Assembly: GCA_027575765.1 (NCBI GenBank)
Contig: JANBPT010000784.1
Span: 1-23,228 of the forward strand
DNA from: Tieghemiomyces parasiticus
Taxonomy: Eukaryota > Kickxellomycota > Dimargaritomycetes > Dimargaritales > Dimargaritaceae
Length of the DNA: 23,228 nt
Direction: 5' to 3'
The stretch's first letter is position 1; each line of letters begins with the position of its first letter. The position numbers were made by a program, and so were the translations under genes. Positions 9,800-18,800 of this stretch are shown piece by piece. A model generated the notes under the pieces. The model was not told the origin of the DNA. It made no database searches and worked only from the letters and a program-made list of their open reading frames with translations.

Positions 9800-10168
9800 T
9801 TAGGCCTTGACAGCGAAGACGCAAGTAGGGTTGGCGCGCATCTGCTTGATCTGACAGACCGTTTTCATGTTAGTCTGGGCCTTGGTGACACGGCGACGGA
9901 TGGCGCGAGTGTACTTGGGGCGCAGGTCGAGGGGCACGTACTTCTTGGTGGAGTAGAACTCGCGAAGCCGTGCCTTCTGAGTCTGGTTGATCACCGTGAG
10001 CACATGGGCACCGTTCTTGCGGGCCTCGTGGGTCTTGGCACCCCGGCGGTTGGATCCGGCAGCCTTCTGTACGCGCAGGTTGGCCAGCTCAACCTTGAGG
10101 CCGTCCAGGGTCAGCAGAAGCTCAGTCTCGGACTTGCCCACCAGCTCGGTAGATCGGATCTTGGCCAT
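9800..10168 (-). CDS. RPL35: 60S ribosomal protein eL35 (uL29)
   Basis: This is a structural protein of the cytosolic large subunit, at the peptide exit tunnel. It has 122 residues in one exon, close to the usual 120-123. Conserved parts are the N-terminal MAKIRSTEL, the helix LDGLKVELANLRVQK (21-35), VLTVINQTQK (56-65), KKYVPLDLRPKYTRAIRRR (75-93) and the terminal FAVKA. Two normally near-invariant basic blocks are altered: residues 38-55 (GSNRRGAKTHEARKNGAH) replace the usual …VRKSIAR, and NPTCVFAVKA replaces FP-RKYAVKA. The reading frame is intact and the change is not a frameshift, since flanking codons stay in register. The ATG context CACAATGGCC is good. The gene is divergent from COX7 with a TATA box about 80 nt upstream. 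Many fungi have an intron just after the ATG of this gene; none is visible here. Confidence 0.93.
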   Translation of the reverse strand: MAKIRSTELVGKSETELLLTLDGLKVELANLRVQKAAGSNRRGAKTHEARKNGAHVLTVINQTQKARLREFYSTKKYVPLDLRPKYTRAIRRRVTKAQTNMKTVCQIKQMRANPTCVFAVKA

Positions 10169-10247
10169 TGTGAAAGGTTGTATCGACGGCGTTAAGGGAG
10201 GAGGGTGAACTATGCAAACCTTTTATTTTCGGGCCGATTAGTTGGCC

Positions 10248-10257
10248 TTTATATAAA
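10248..10257 (-). promoter_or_regulatory. palindromic TATA box of RPL35
   Basis: TTTATATAAA is its own reverse complement and lies 80-90 nt upstream of the RPL35 ATG. Confidence 0.55.
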
Positions 10258-10899
10258 GGGCATGATGCCCGAATGTGGTGCCGATTTCGGCAGGGTAAAA
10301 CGAATATAAGATAAGAAGGATTTTAGTAGGAGGTTTTAGACAAAGGAGTGTCTTCCAGAGGCCAAGATTCCATGTCCAGCGTACATGGCTTGTACATGCA
10401 TAATTGATTACCATAAGGGAAGCTAATGGGTTAATTGTATGGTAACGTTAGGTATAGAAGTTGGTGGCGCACGATTGTCGGTGAACTAGGGGGTGGGACT
10501 TTCGACGTCCCATCATTTCGCCACAGGGGTGGAGGGGGGAGGACCCTCCTGCACCTCTCGCCCTTTGGAGGGGAGAAGCCGCGGGACTAACCGGGCGGGG
10601 CAAGGCAAGGCAAGGTGGGGCGGGGCGGGGCAACTTCTCTCCCCTCCCCCCACCACCTGTCGTCGTCACCAGTCCCCCACCACCACCAGCCCACACGCAC
10701 GCACTCAGGCGTGAGTGGGACCCGTCCACCACGAATCCGAAGCCGAAACCCAACCCGCAATTTGATGCGATTACCCTTTTTGTTCACCTCGTCCTCCTTT
10801 CTACCGAATCTGATTGAACGAATCCGTCCACTTACTCAGTTTACTCTGATTTTATCCCTAACCCACTAGACCCTCATCCCTCTCTTTCTCTCTTTCATC
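10258..10899. other. divergent promoter region between RPL35 and COX7
   Basis: The RPL35 side is AT-richer. The centre (about 10530-10630) is G-rich on the + strand with runs at 10593, 10597, 10617, 10622 and 10627. From about 10635 to the COX7 start the + strand is a C/T-rich leader. The open frames here are compositional artefacts. Confidence 0.5.
10593..10630 (+). other. G-quadruplex-capable G-runs in the divergent promoter
   Basis: Five G runs of 3-4 occur, the last three as GGGG-C-GGGG-C-GGGG, with AAGGC repeats between the second and third. Confidence 0.5.
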
Positions 10900-11554
10900 A
10901 TGCTCGACCGCTTTGTCAACCGCCCCAACCGCGTCCCTGAGCTCCAGAGACACTACCAGGTGTGTTCCAGAGGCTCACTTACGCTTCCGTCCTAAACCCT
11001 CACCTCCATCCCCCCGTTCCTCTCGCGTTGCAAAGCAAGCAAACAAGCAGACGGGTGGTAGGTCGTGCGGTAAAAACCGGACGACCCCCAACCAACCTCT
11101 CGATAATTAAAAAAGGACCCGGGCCCCCGCACCATCAAAGGGGAGGGGGAAGAGGGCGTACATAACGCTGCCCCCCCCCCTCCTCCTTCCTCGCCAGAAC
11201 ACTAACCAAGCATACTCGACATCTCCTCGACCCTCCCCCATCTCTCCGGTCGCGTTTAGCTCAACAACAAGGTACCCATCTACCTGCGCGGCGGCGCCCG
11301 TGACAAGGTTCTAGTGTACGGGGTCTACAGCTTGCTCGCCTTTGGCGTCACCATGGTCGCCTACGACTACACCCGCATGGTCCGCGTAAGTACTTTTCCA
11401 TTAGACACCAAAATAGACTCAATGGAGAGCCTGCCTTGATGTCAAGGTGCCTTGCCCTTTTTTATGGTATCCATGTTGCTAACCCCCCCCCCGCTCTCGA
11501 GCCGCTCCTCGCCGTATTTTCTTTCCGACACTGCACTTACAGGGCGCCAAATAA
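10900..11554 (+). CDS. COX7: cytochrome c oxidase subunit 7 (VIIa), 3 exons
   Basis: This is a small nuclear-encoded subunit of respiratory complex IV in the inner mitochondrial membrane. The exons are 10900-10959, 11260-11385 and 11543-11554, separated by GT-AG introns of 300 and 157 nt, and give 65 residues. Exon 1 encodes MLDRFVNRPNRVPELQRHYQ, matching the N-terminal N-x-V-P-x-L-Q-x-x-x-Q pattern. Exon 2 has the family signature NNKVPIYLRGGARDKVL (22-38) and one membrane helix (about 37-57). Exon 3 holds only GAK and the stop. All junctions fall between codons. The second donor is GTAAGT and its acceptor TTACAG; the first is the weaker GTGTGT…TTTAG. A CT-rich leader precedes the ATG, and AATAAA follows at 11662. 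There is no cleavable presequence beyond the short basic N-terminus, as is common for this subunit. Confidence 0.88.
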
Positions 11555-12267
11555 ATGACGTTGTTTTAAAACGGTCAAACCCAGGCCGTGTACAGACCAG
11601 CCTGCCTTTCTTGGATTTGGCAGGCGGCAGCACCACGGGCTGCTCCGTGCTTCTTGTGCTCAATAAAAGGTCCCTTATACAAGTACGTCCCTGCTGAACG
11701 TGGTGGGCCAAGCCCAAGTGCAATTTTACTGGATTTCTTTGGCGGTGTGAGCCAGGGGTAGGAGAGGATTCGTCTGATTATGAAGATGGGCCAAAATGCA
11801 GCCACTTTGCCACCAGAGGCAAGGTACATTTTACTGCCGCCCATTTTATTACTGTACAAGGAGGAGCGACAGGAGCAGTAGACATGACAGGAGAGTGCGT
11901 GACGGGGAGAGGACATCGAATACTAGTCCGACGCGCGTGCAATAATACAGACGAGAAGGGGAGTGAGATGAGAGGAGGGGAAGGTATGTTTCCCCGTAAC
12001 CCCCGCAACCACACACCCTTCTCGGGAGACGTCGGTTAAGAAAAACGAATCTTCTCCAAGAGATGAGTCTACCACGGTAAACAACTAAAAAACAAAAGCA
12101 GTGATGGATAGATGAAGACTGATGCAGGCGCCATAACGTCAAGTAGAAAGGGAAGATGGGGGGGGAGAGTGTGATGATGAGGGACAAGAAATCATGCAAG
12201 GGTACGCAAAGAGGAAGGAGGCACCGGGGCTTTTTGGTGAGTGGGCCAGGGTCTTTCGTCCGCCACA
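11555..12267. other. convergent 3' region between COX7 and the phosphodiesterase
   Basis: The stretch contains the COX7 AATAAA (11662-11667). A minus-strand AATAAA at 11845-11850, about 420 nt past the phosphodiesterase stop, is the nearest such signal I see for that gene. The short minus-strand frames have no recognisable content. Confidence 0.45.
11662..11667 (+). terminator. poly(A) signal of COX7
   Basis: AATAAA about 108 nt after the COX7 stop. Confidence 0.6.
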
Positions 12268-14604
12268 TCATGACCGCCGCCGATGGGAAGCCAAGGACGA
12301 TGACCGTGATAGCTCGGGCGTGGCTTGGGTGCCGCGGGTGGCGATGGACGGCACGGAGCCCGAGCGGGAATGAGACCCTGTCGGCTTAGTGGTGGCCAAT
12401 GCCTTGGCGGTGGAGATTACAGCAGCTGGGTGCGGTGGGCTTTCGACCGTGTCGGCTTCGGCCAGCACCGTGATGCTGCGCAGCGGGGCGAGGGACCTGG
12501 AATAATCCTCCAGACGGTTTTTGGTCAGTGAGTGGCCGAACCGCTTTCGCTGGTCGAGCTGTTCGGAATGGCGTGCGCTTCGTCGATCATACTCGGCCTG
12601 AACGCGTTCCCATGCGACAATGTTTTCCTCGAGGTTGATGACCGTAAAGCTGAGCATGGGAAAAATCTCAGCCACCACCTGGAATAGTGGGAGCGCCATA
12701 CCGCGGTAGAATCCGACCTGCGACTTGGCCGCCGTCTCAGGTGAGAAGACGATTGATGGCGGGTATCCGAGTTTCTGTTCCAAGTCGCGTTGCTTACTCA
12801 TCTCCTCGTTGAGCAGGTCGGTCCATGTCCCGGCCACATGAAACGGCCGCGTGACGTTACTTATATCTGAGCACTTGATGAGAGCCGCACACAGCGCCAC
12901 CCGGTCGGCCAGTTGGGTCTCCTGGCTGATGGTCACCGATCGCCGGCGGGCCGCTTGGGCCCCCGTATACCGCTGGTGGAGGTCGCGAAGTCGCTTAATG
13001 TAGTCAAAGTGGGCTGCCATATCGGTGGCCAGTACGGTCTGCACCAGGACCTGCTGGAATTCAGCCTCGTCGAATCCGGGGTTGTACCGGGCCAGATCGA
13101 ACCCAACCCGCTGCAACAGCTGACACAACGCTGTGGCATGGAAGTGTTCGAGGACGGCCTTGTCCTTGTACAGCGCGGCTAGGGGAGATCGACAAGTGAC
13201 CATGAAGTGGTTGTTGACACCGGGGTGGCCAATGTCGTGGCCGATGGCGGCGATGACGAGGGCCAGGAGGTCGTGTAGCTTAAGGGCCCGGTGGAACGGG
13301 GTAAGGGTGGCAGCGGAGGCGTCGGTACCGATGGCCATCAGGCGGGTGCGGTTCAGGAACACATAGGTGGCCTGTAGCACGTCTACGGCGTGGTGGAAGT
13401 TGTGGTAGGCGTTGCCAGTGTAATACGAGTTGTGCAGAGCCAAGACAAAATTTTGAACCACACTGGTTGGCATATGCAGGTGCGAGGCGGCCAGGGTCTC
13501 ATCAAGGACGAGGTATATGCACCGGAGCAGGTCGTCCTCCGACAGGTCGTAGGGCGAGAGTCCCCATTCGAGCATCCTGGAGCGCAGGCTGGTGTTCTGT
13601 CGCTCAGCGGCCGTTCCGGTCATTACCGGGAAGGAGGCCCGCAGGGCACGGAGTGAGCTCGGAGTGAAGGACTCCACCACCGACCGTTCCAACCAGGCCT
13701 GATCAAAATGACTCGCTACGGGCGGCCGGGCTACGGTTGCCGGGCGGCCATCTACGCCGCTCCGTCCCCTCAGGAACTCTGACCGGACCGAGTTAAGCCA
13801 TAAACCTCGAACCGATTCCGCGGAGACGGGCTTGACGAGGTAGTCCAGGGCACCCAGGAGTAGGGCCTGCCGCATCACCTCGGGGTCCCGCCGGCGCGAC
13901 ATGACCACCGGGACAACGGTGGAGAGGGATCCGTCCTCGATGCGCTCGCTGATTAGCTTAAGCAGACGTAGGCCGTAGTTGGCACCGCTGGCCAAGTCGT
14001 TCGGGTCCTCTGCCTCGTTAAATCGGGCAACCTGTTCACCGGATAAGGTGCCCGCCTCATCGGCCGGAGCAGGGTGGTCAAGGTCGATAAGGAGGAGCAC
14101 GGAAGAGGGGGGGGGCAAGGTGTGATTAAGGAGATAGGTGAGGGCGGCGTCGCCGGAGGTCACGGCGGCAACCTTGCTGTACGTGTCGAGCAGCAACTGG
14201 ATGAACCGTGAGGCACCATGGCATTCCCGCCGGCAGGGCCGCCGTACGCTGCTGCGCCTGGCCGCGTCGGCCAGGCGAGTCCGACTGGGCATTTTGGGAA
14301 AGGGTGCTGATCCGGGGGTACCCGGCGGTGTGGAGGGTGGCGAGAGCGGGGTGGGTGGAAGACCCGGGGCCGTGGTGGAGTGTGCGGTGGTGGGTCGACT
14401 GAAGGAATACTCGGTAGCCGTGGTCAGGGCTTCTTCATCATCGGAGGTGAGGTCAACGGCGTGGTAGGAGGAGGCCAAGTATACGCTATCCACGATGACG
14501 ACCGAACAGGCGGCGGGGTTCATGGTGGCGAATGGTGTCCGGGCAGCCGTTACAGCCGGGGTCCCGGTGATTATTGTTGGTGGGGCAATGGTTATGCTCG
14601 ACAT
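12268..14604 (-). CDS. RegA-like cyclic-nucleotide phosphodiesterase with receiver-like domain
   Basis: The product is predicted to hydrolyse cAMP/cGMP to the 5'-monophosphate. It has 778 residues in one exon from the ATG at 14604; the frame stays open to 14901, but that extension is leader-like, and M28 is an alternative start. Residues about 33-270 form a response-regulator receiver-like fold: VVIVDS (35-40, single pocket D39), LLLIDLD (171-176, candidate phospho-acceptor D174), VVMS (233-236) and ALDYLVKPVS with K258. P/S/T-rich inserts occupy about 41-129 and 177-209. The class I PDE domain (about 340-660) has YHNFHHA (H401, H405), IGHDIGHPGVNN (H456, D457, H460), KCSDISN (D580) and SQVGF with the nucleotide-binding Q629; all metal and catalytic residues are present. 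A PKA-type RRRSV site (S556) and an S/R-rich tail (RSGS, RSSS, RRRS) are visible. The domain order matches Dictyostelium RegA; phosphorelay control is inference. Confidence 0.9.
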   Translation of the reverse strand: MSSITIAPPTIITGTPAVTAARTPFATMNPAACSVVIVDSVYLASSYHAVDLTSDDEEALTTATEYSFSRPTTAHSTTAPGLPPTPLSPPSTPPGTPGSAPFPKMPSRTRLADAARRSSVRRPCRRECHGASRFIQLLLDTYSKVAAVTSGDAALTYLLNHTLPPPSSVLLLIDLDHPAPADEAGTLSGEQVARFNEAEDPNDLASGANYGLRLLKLISERIEDGSLSTVVPVVMSRRRDPEVMRQALLLGALDYLVKPVSAESVRGLWLNSVRSEFLRGRSGVDGRPATVARPPVASHFDQAWLERSVVESFTPSSLRALRASFPVMTGTAAERQNTSLRSRMLEWGLSPYDLSEDDLLRCIYLVLDETLAASHLHMPTSVVQNFVLALHNSYYTGNAYHNFHHAVDVLQATYVFLNRTRLMAIGTDASAATLTPFHRALKLHDLLALVIAAIGHDIGHPGVNNHFMVTCRSPLAALYKDKAVLEHFHATALCQLLQRVGFDLARYNPGFDEAEFQQVLVQTVLATDMAAHFDYIKRLRDLHQRYTGAQAARRRSVTISQETQLADRVALCAALIKCSDISNVTRPFHVAGTWTDLLNEEMSKQRDLEQKLGYPPSIVFSPETAAKSQVGFYRGMALPLFQVVAEIFPMLSFTVINLEENIVAWERVQAEYDRRSARHSEQLDQRKRFGHSLTKNRLEDYSRSLAPLRSITVLAEADTVESPPHPAAVISTAKALATTKPTGSHSRSGSVPSIATRGTQATPELSRSSSLASHRRRS

Positions 14605-17600
14605 GCAGGTTTGAAGGGAAGAAAAAGGGTCACACGTGAACCAGCACGCTGCGAGTGGAATCGGTAAGGGGTAGATGGGTTGTGGGTAGAGTCGAAGAGC
14701 GCGACGTATTAGGTCTGGTGGTCGAATGGCGGGAGGGAGGGCTGAGAGTTGTAGGGCCGCAGCAGGGACGGGCAGAGGAGTGAGAAAAGGGCGAAGTGAG
14801 GGTCCGATCGAGCAGGTTTCAGGATTAACAAAAAAAAACTGCAAAATAGAGGAGCCGCGAAACGTGGGGCGGGCCGGGCCAATACAAGGGATATCGATCA
14901 TTAGGATTTCAGTACGACTGTGATTTGCAGTGCGATGCTTAGGTGTGAGTCTGCCCTATACAAATCCAGGCAGGTCGGAATGGAGAACGCGCCGACGTCA
15001 CAAACCCTATTCGCACATGGCAAGCGGGGGTCGTGAGGAAGAAAAAGGAACTGTCTATAATGTAACCAATAACCTCAATCTAGGGCCGATGACTTACATT
15101 ATTTAAACTCTGGACCACACCCGTGACGACGGGATAAACTACACGAGCGGATGGGTATAGGCTCCGTGGAATTCGACTTGGGTGCACGTGGCAGAAAAAA
15201 ATAGGACCTAGTATCGGTAACGAGGCGCGTAATGAATGACCGGCCAACTTGGTTAAAGGAGGTTTTGAGCCTAAAGGGGTCGAACAGTAGGGTAGTAGCA
15301 AGCTATTTACGCAAGGGACAGTGGTACTGGACCGGCCAGGACGAAGTGGATGGGAGGATAGTTCGACGGGCGAAGGGATAGGTGATAGGCAAGTGGTAGA
15401 GTGGAGCCGAGGCTGTGGACAGCGATTGTAGGAACGGGGGGGAACAAATAAATTGGGTCGTATAGATAGAGGAGCGGGGGAGGGCTCGGTGGTGGCGGGC
15501 TCGGTGGCACCAGAGTTGGTTGCACAGGCGCGGGGGAAAAGGGTGCGCTAGTGAGAGCGACTGAGTGTAGCACAAGTTGTGCGCGGGTTTCAGAGTAGCG
15601 TGGCGGGAGGTCGGGCGATGGGACACGCGCTGCTTCATACGGGGCTTTGGGAGGTCAGGGTAATAAAAGGTGTTCGTACAGCCAGTCGGGGGGAGGAGAC
15701 TAGCCAAGGCGCGACGAGTGGTGGTGTTGGGTGTGTTTAGATACGGCCAGGCCGGGGGGACCACACGGTAAAAAAAACACTTCTTCGGCGTTGAGGTTGT
15801 CTGGTGGGCTGTTGTGGGAAGTGCGAGCGATACACGTGTGGGGTGGCGAGTGGCGGGGTGGTGGGTATTACTGAGGCGGCGTCGTGGGGATTAGCGGGCG
15901 ACAGCGTAACAGGATGGGCACGAAGAGTAAGAAAATAAAGTGAACAGCCCTATGCAGTTCGCACGTTAAACTTTATGAAGGAACAGGTGGGAGAGGGTGG
16001 TCGGTGAAGGGAGAGAGAGAGGGGGAGAGAGAGAGTGGAGGGCGGGGGGAGAATAGCTGGGCGGGTCTGGGAATGCGAGGGTTGGCCGAGCAAGAGAAGG
16101 GAAAGAGGGGGAAGGGCGGATAATGCCAAAGGTGGAAGGGGGTAGGTGAGGGTTGTAATGCGAGAACTGGATAGACCATAAAAAAAATCTAGGAGGGGTC
16201 TACAAGGTGGCAGGTTAACTGATAGGGGAGCGGCGGGCTAGAAAGCGAAGGACCGTTGAGTCGTATGGCGGCGTAAACGAGAAAGACGGGTGAACTAAAA
16301 CGAGGAGCGTGGTTCCCGGGGATAGAAGTTAGTGGTGGCAATAATAGAGCGGCGGGCGTATAGGGGGGTATGGTACGTCGAGCGGCGAGGGCTAAACAGG
16401 CGCAAGTGTGTGAGGGAAAGAGCGCACAGCTAATAATGGGCTTCTGGGTGGCAGTAGGTAAGTAGTGATACAGACGGAGGTGTGAGAGGGGGAGGGTCGA
16501 TGCGAGAGACGTGTCAGTAGAGATGTTAAAAGGGAATGAGGGTGACGAGAACGGGGCGGGTCGTATGGAATGCGAAGCGCGAGATGGTGGCGGTGAAGGG
16601 GTGGCGACAGGGCCTTATTTATAAGAGCACCGATAACTATTGGCGTGCATAGGGACGGAAAAAAAGCTGGGGGGGAGGGAACTAGTGAGCCCGAGATACA
16701 CACGATGATGGTGAACCTGGGTAGGCTTGGGCGGAGGGGTGGATGGTCATGGGCGGCGACGATATAAATCACGGAGAGCGGCCGAGCTGCCCAAAGGCCA
16801 AGGTACAAATAGTGCCAGCAGAATGGTTCTAGAAACGCGGGGCCTAATGAACGAGCCGTTCACGGTGGGACTAGCTAGTTTTCAACGTACCCGAGGCGGT
16901 TGGGGTGTTCGCTCACTGTCCAGCACGAAACTATTAAGCGGCGGAAAAAGCTGGGAGGGCGCCTAAAAGCTGGCCACAGGATGGCGAAAAACGTGGTGAA
17001 AAGCAGGTTGCGGAAAGAGAGAGAAAGGGGGGGGGAGCAGCGAGAGAGAGAGGGGGGGGAATGGTCAGAGAGGAGCCAACTGGTCCGAAATAGTCATCCG
17101 GGCGAACAAAGAGCTGTGGAGGAGGCCGTTAAAGCAGAAAGGTCGGGGTGACGCAGGGATACCGCACGGGATAGCGCAGCGGGCGGGCGTGGTAAGTCGG
17201 GTGAAGTAACGGTGGGGTCGGCCAGCCAGTATGTATGTTTGGAAGGGGTTACACCTAGGTGAAACGCTGTGGATGGGAGGAGGGGGGTTGGGGGGAGGAT
17301 GCGTGGGCCGGGCCAGGGAAATTTTCAAGTTGGAAACGTTGTCGTTAATGGGGGAGGTGGGCGAACACTCAGCGACCAGGTAAACAAAAGTCGAGAATCG
17401 CGAAAACGCTTCCTCTTGAGAAGTGGATAAGGCAAAGATGCGCGGGAAGGGACGGGTGTGGTGTAAACAAGTGGAACATGAGCAGTAGGGTGGACTGCCT
17501 CGTGTAGACACTCGCAGGAACGAGCGGGGAGTCGGGTGACACTCGGTGTTGGTGCTGTTTTTTCATAAGGGTTAAAGCCGTAGTAATCCGGGATGAATAC

Positions 17601-18800
17601 GTTACCAACCCCTTAGGCTATGGAGAGGGGGGAAGCGATGGTTCGACTGAGGCGGACGGAGAAAGATAGAAGGGGAGGTCCAAGTTCGACAAGGGGGGGG
17701 GGGATCTAGGTAGACCGAGGGGTAATGCATGCATACGGGTTTAGGCCCGCCGCTTCCTGACCTAATCGTTTCGATGGAATAGAGTGAAATATGGGAGCTA
17801 GAGCACCGATTGGGCCGGCTTATGCTTGGATGAAGAAAGAGGGGACGAATCGGTTAACGCGGCAAGTGCGGAGGCAGTGAGAGGCGGGTACCGAGCCACT
17901 GGTATGCAAAGGGAGATGCAAGCGTGACGATAGCGTGGCTAAACACAGACACTTGTTAGGAGAGGGCTGTGGCCGATTAATTGGTTGATGGGAGTGCAGT
18001 GGAGGGTAAACATCCAGCGATGGTGGTAAGTGAGATGGGAGGAAAGAGGTGGCTGGGGCTAGTCGAGTTCGCGGGCACAGGGCAATTGCAGTCGCCCAGA
18101 GCAGAATGGCGCAGGACAAATTAAGCGATGTGTATTCGCCGGCTACCAAATGGAGACCAGGCTTTGAGGGGCTGACGGGCGTGCGGGGCACGAGTGAGGG
18201 ACGGGGATTTCGGACGCGGTGCTCGGAGGCCAAGCGTTCCGAAGCGGTGTCGCCCCGAAAAAAATATCTGCAATGAGGCACTAGGCGGGCTGTCCGTCCG
18301 AAACGTTGGGGCGGAGGAGAAACTGTCTGCGGTATGGGTCAGATCAGCATGGGTTAGCGAGCACACACACACACACACAGACACAGTGGCTACCGACAAG
18401 CGCGTGGGAATGGATGGGAAGCACCGTTACTGAAGCGAGGCAGTAAAGGAAGGAGGGGCTGGATGAGCCGCGGGGCGGAAGGGTAAGCCGTCTGGTCTAA
18501 ATTTGGGAAAGTGCCCGGACGGACAAAGGCGCGGATTGTTGGGTGCGATGAGACAAGGAGGAGAGACTGTGGGTGGGAGGAGACTAGTGGGGGTGGGCGA
18601 TGACGAAGGTCGAGGGGGCGATCGGGTGTGGCTCACTTTAGTCTGAGTGGTCAAGCAGGAGGATGATTAGAAAGGCCGGACGGTGCCTGGAAGGGGAGTG
18701 GAGAGGGAGGCCGCGGATTGCTTAGAACGGCGGTAGCTGGAAGGTCCGCAAGTCGGGCTAGGACGACGGCTGGCAGCTCGCTTGGTGGGGCGCGCTCTTG
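14605..18800. other. long strand-asymmetric region, purine-rich on + strand
   Basis: For about 4 kb upstream of the phosphodiesterase the + strand is dominated by G and A. A hand count gives 36 G to 5 C in 16021-16080 and 26 G to 9 C in 16561-16620. Minus-strand open frames here (for example 15303-15764 and 17820-18281) encode S/P/L/H-rich peptides with no motifs and are explained by the skew. The minus strand thus looks like the CT-rich sense leaders of other genes in the window, only much longer. GTAAGT at 15097-15092 on the minus strand could be a donor of a 5' noncoding exon. I see no tRNA or protein gene. Confidence 0.6.
18362..18379. repeat. CA dinucleotide microsatellite
   Basis: About nine CA units, followed by GACACAG. 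Confidence 0.85.

Noticed and set aside
15303..18399. Several minus-strand open frames of 68-153 codons (S/P/H/L/R-rich)
   Set aside because: They are low-complexity products of the strand skew with no domains, conserved motifs or coherent starts.
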